Origin: Allobosea sp. UNC402CLCol
Lineage (GTDB): Bacteria > Pseudomonadota > Alphaproteobacteria > Rhizobiales > Beijerinckiaceae
Direction of reading: 5' to 3'
Length of the DNA: 64,000 nt
NCBI RefSeq assembly: GCF_000745475.1
Contig: NZ_KN050692.1
Location: 699,955-763,954 of the forward strand
The notes under the pieces are model-generated. The model saw only the letters and a program-made list of their open reading frames with translations, was not told the DNA's origin and did not search any database. This document shows, in pieces, positions 62,797-64,000 of this stretch. Made by a program: the position numbers and the translations under genes. The number at the start of each line of letters is the position of its first letter. Within the stretch, counting starts at the first letter, position 1.

Positions 62797-63189
62797 GTCC
62801 GTGCCGCATCACATGTTCACAGGGGCGTGATGAGGTCAGCTTGCTCTCGGTCGTGTCGTTGTGGCGTTGCGGAAGTCCGTTCCTGGGCGCTGCGCCGGTT
62901 TCCGCTTTTGAAAACAATGAACTTGGCGCTGGGCTGAATGATTGAACCTCAGAGCCGGAGCTGCCTCTCGAAGAAATTCTTCTGGCGTTTGCGCGCTGCC
63001 GCGGGTTGGCCCCGGCCGCCTGCGTCTGCCCGGTTTTAGCCCTTGGCTGACATCTAGAATGTCCGTTATCAGGTGGTCCATCCGATCCATGGTTGCGACT
63101 GCGTGAGCGTTGCCTTGCGATTGGGCTACGGTCCGCGCGAGCATCGACATTAGACTTCTGGTCTCTCAAGAATCCGGCATGCGAATTCG
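62797..63189. other. Stretch without a convincing gene
   Basis: No intact gene. The minus strand at about 63150-63046 can be read as ATMDRMDHLITDILDVSQG, which resembles the phospho-acceptor helix region of a histidine kinase, but the match is short and no further kinase motif follows. It may be a remnant. Confidence 0.35.
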
Positions 63190-64000
63190 TCAAGCTGCAC
63201 GGACCATCGCGCGCGGGCTGGCCACATGCTCTTTGAGCACCGTTTCCAAGGAATCGACCTCCTGAAGCCGCACATCGTAGCTCCACAGATCCGCGATAGA
63301 CTGTAGCACCTGCGCAGCGGCCTTATCCTGGAGCAGGCAGCCGTTCACGACGCTGTGGCGCAGGAGCAGGCGCCGATCGCCGGCGAGGTCGACATCGACG
63401 ATCTCAATATTGGGATCGGTCCAGCTGACATCGTATTCGCGGGCGAGCTGGCGCCGAATGCGGCGATAGCCGCGCTCGTCATGGATCGCCGAGATCACCA
63501 CGCCCTCGGTTTGAGCCGGGTCGTCGCAGAGGCTGAACACCCGCATCTGCCGCATTAAATGCGGGCTGAGGAACTGGCTGATGAAGCTCTCGTCGCGGTA
63601 GTTTGCCCAGACGTCGCGCAGGACGGCCATCGCGTCGCCGCTCCCGGCAATCTCCGGAAACCACTCGCGATCCTCCTGCTCGGGCGCGGTGACGATCCTC
63701 TCGATGTCCTGCATCATCGCGAAGCCGAGCGCGTAGGGGTTGAAGCCCGGGAATCTCGGATCGTCATAGGCCGGCTGGAACACGACGTTGGAATGCGACC
63801 TGAGGAACTCGAGGAAGTTCCCGTCGCTGATTGCCCCGAGCTCATGGAGCCGCGTCATGATGCGGTAGTGGACATAGGTCGCGGTGCCCTCGTTCATCAC
63901 CTTGGTTTGGCGCTGAGGGTGAAAATACTGCGCGATTTGGCGAACGATCCGCAGGATTTCGCGCTGCCAAGCATGCAGCCGCGGAGCCGATTTTTCTAGG
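63190..64000 (-). CDS. SpoVR-family protein, N-terminal part outside window
   Basis: The frame is open from the window end (base 63999) to the stop at 63190: 269 residues of the C-terminal half. Diagnostic stretch: WQREILRIVRQIAQYF, then PQRQTKVMNEGTATYVHYRIM, and NPYALGFAMMQDIERI. SpoVR proteins are often encoded with the YeaH/DUF444 and PrkA kinase genes in stress-response operons; those would lie beyond the window. The C-terminus (LLQDKAAAQVLQSIADLW) is complete. Confidence 0.95.
   Translation of the reverse strand, partial: LEKSAPRLHAWQREILRIVRQIAQYFHPQRQTKVMNEGTATYVHYRIMTRLHELGAISDGNFLEFLRSHSNVVFQPAYDDPRFPGFNPYALGFAMMQDIERIVTAPEQEDREWFPEIAGSGDAMAVLRDVWANYRDESFISQFLSPHLMRQMRVFSLCDDPAQTEGVVISAIHDERGYRRIRRQLAREYDVSWTDPNIEIVDVDLAGDRRLLLRHSVVNGCLLQDKAAAQVLQSIADLWSYDVRLQEVDSLETVLKEHVASPRAMVRAA

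Noticed and set aside
62836-63150. Possible histidine kinase fragment on the minus strand
   Set aside because: Only about 20 residues resemble a phospho-acceptor helix and no phosphorylated His or ATPase box is seen; kept only as a comment on the gap.
1-64000. tRNA genes, CRISPR arrays and complete insertion sequences
   Set aside because: Looked for by eye through T-loop sequences, regularly spaced repeats and transposase motifs; none was found.

Overview
The window is GC-rich chromosomal DNA from an alphaproteobacterium, most likely of the order Hyphomicrobiales (Bosea or a close relative; this is a judgement from protein style, not a search). It carries a B12-dependent ribonucleotide reductase, a SpoVR protein, several GntR/FCD and GATase1-AraC regulators, Bug/Tct transport proteins and a GTTC-N7-GTTC element of the alphaproteobacterial LexA type. 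I see no rRNA, tRNA, CRISPR array or intact insertion sequence.

Layout. (1) 1-2652: 3' part of nrdJ, then a hairpin. (2) 2856-8301: a defence island. It holds a small basic protein, an ImmA/IrrE peptidase with a C-terminal zinc ribbon like that of NrdJ, a GHKL ATPase, a STAS-like protein that ends in a winged helix, and a CBASS operon (CD-NTase, E2-like protein without E1, HNH-SAVED effector of Cap5 type). (3) 8384-17788: two divergent operons for uptake (TctCBA) and breakdown (aconitase/AcnD type, PrpF isomerase, isocitrate lyase-family lyase) of a tricarboxylate such as trans-aconitate or 2-methylcitrate, with a GntR regulator and a leaderless substrate-binding protein. (4) 17917-21426: an L,D-transpeptidase, an uncharacterised Trp-rich protein, a small gene under a LexA-type box, a chimeric ORF with a LysR tail and a decayed serine hydrolase. 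(5) 21709-27544: a LysR gene divergent from six oxidoreductase, cupin and efflux genes. (6) 28097-43009: a heterotetrameric sarcosine oxidase cluster with two more flavoproteins, a PLP lyase, a peptide-type ABC transporter that lacks its ATPases, PurU and an AraC-type regulator. (7) 43060-44490: a scar with a truncated exonuclease and a second copy of the decayed serine hydrolase. (8) 44508-59769: a second acid-catabolism locus: methylglyoxal synthase, OtnC, OtnK, leaderless SBP, isopropylmalate-dehydrogenase-like enzyme, divergent GntR, Fe3+-type ABC transporter, racemase-like protein, orphan Bug protein, aconitase, lactonase-like amidohydrolase and a metallo-beta-lactamase-fold protein. (9) 60042-62729: an ECF sigma/anti-sigma operon with a cupredoxin and a phosphoesterase. 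(10) 63190-64000: SpoVR C-terminal part.

How they work together. The CBASS genes have their own promoter with an inverted repeat, and the GHKL/STAS-winged-helix pair just upstream looks like a partner-switching regulator that could control it; this is the most novel-looking part of the window. The two acid loci are built on one plan: aconitase, Bug protein, a GntR regulator with two winged helices, and a cytoplasmic (signal-less) binding protein. In the second locus two 26-bp palindromes of the same consensus lie upstream of the divergent operons and are good candidates for the GntR operators.
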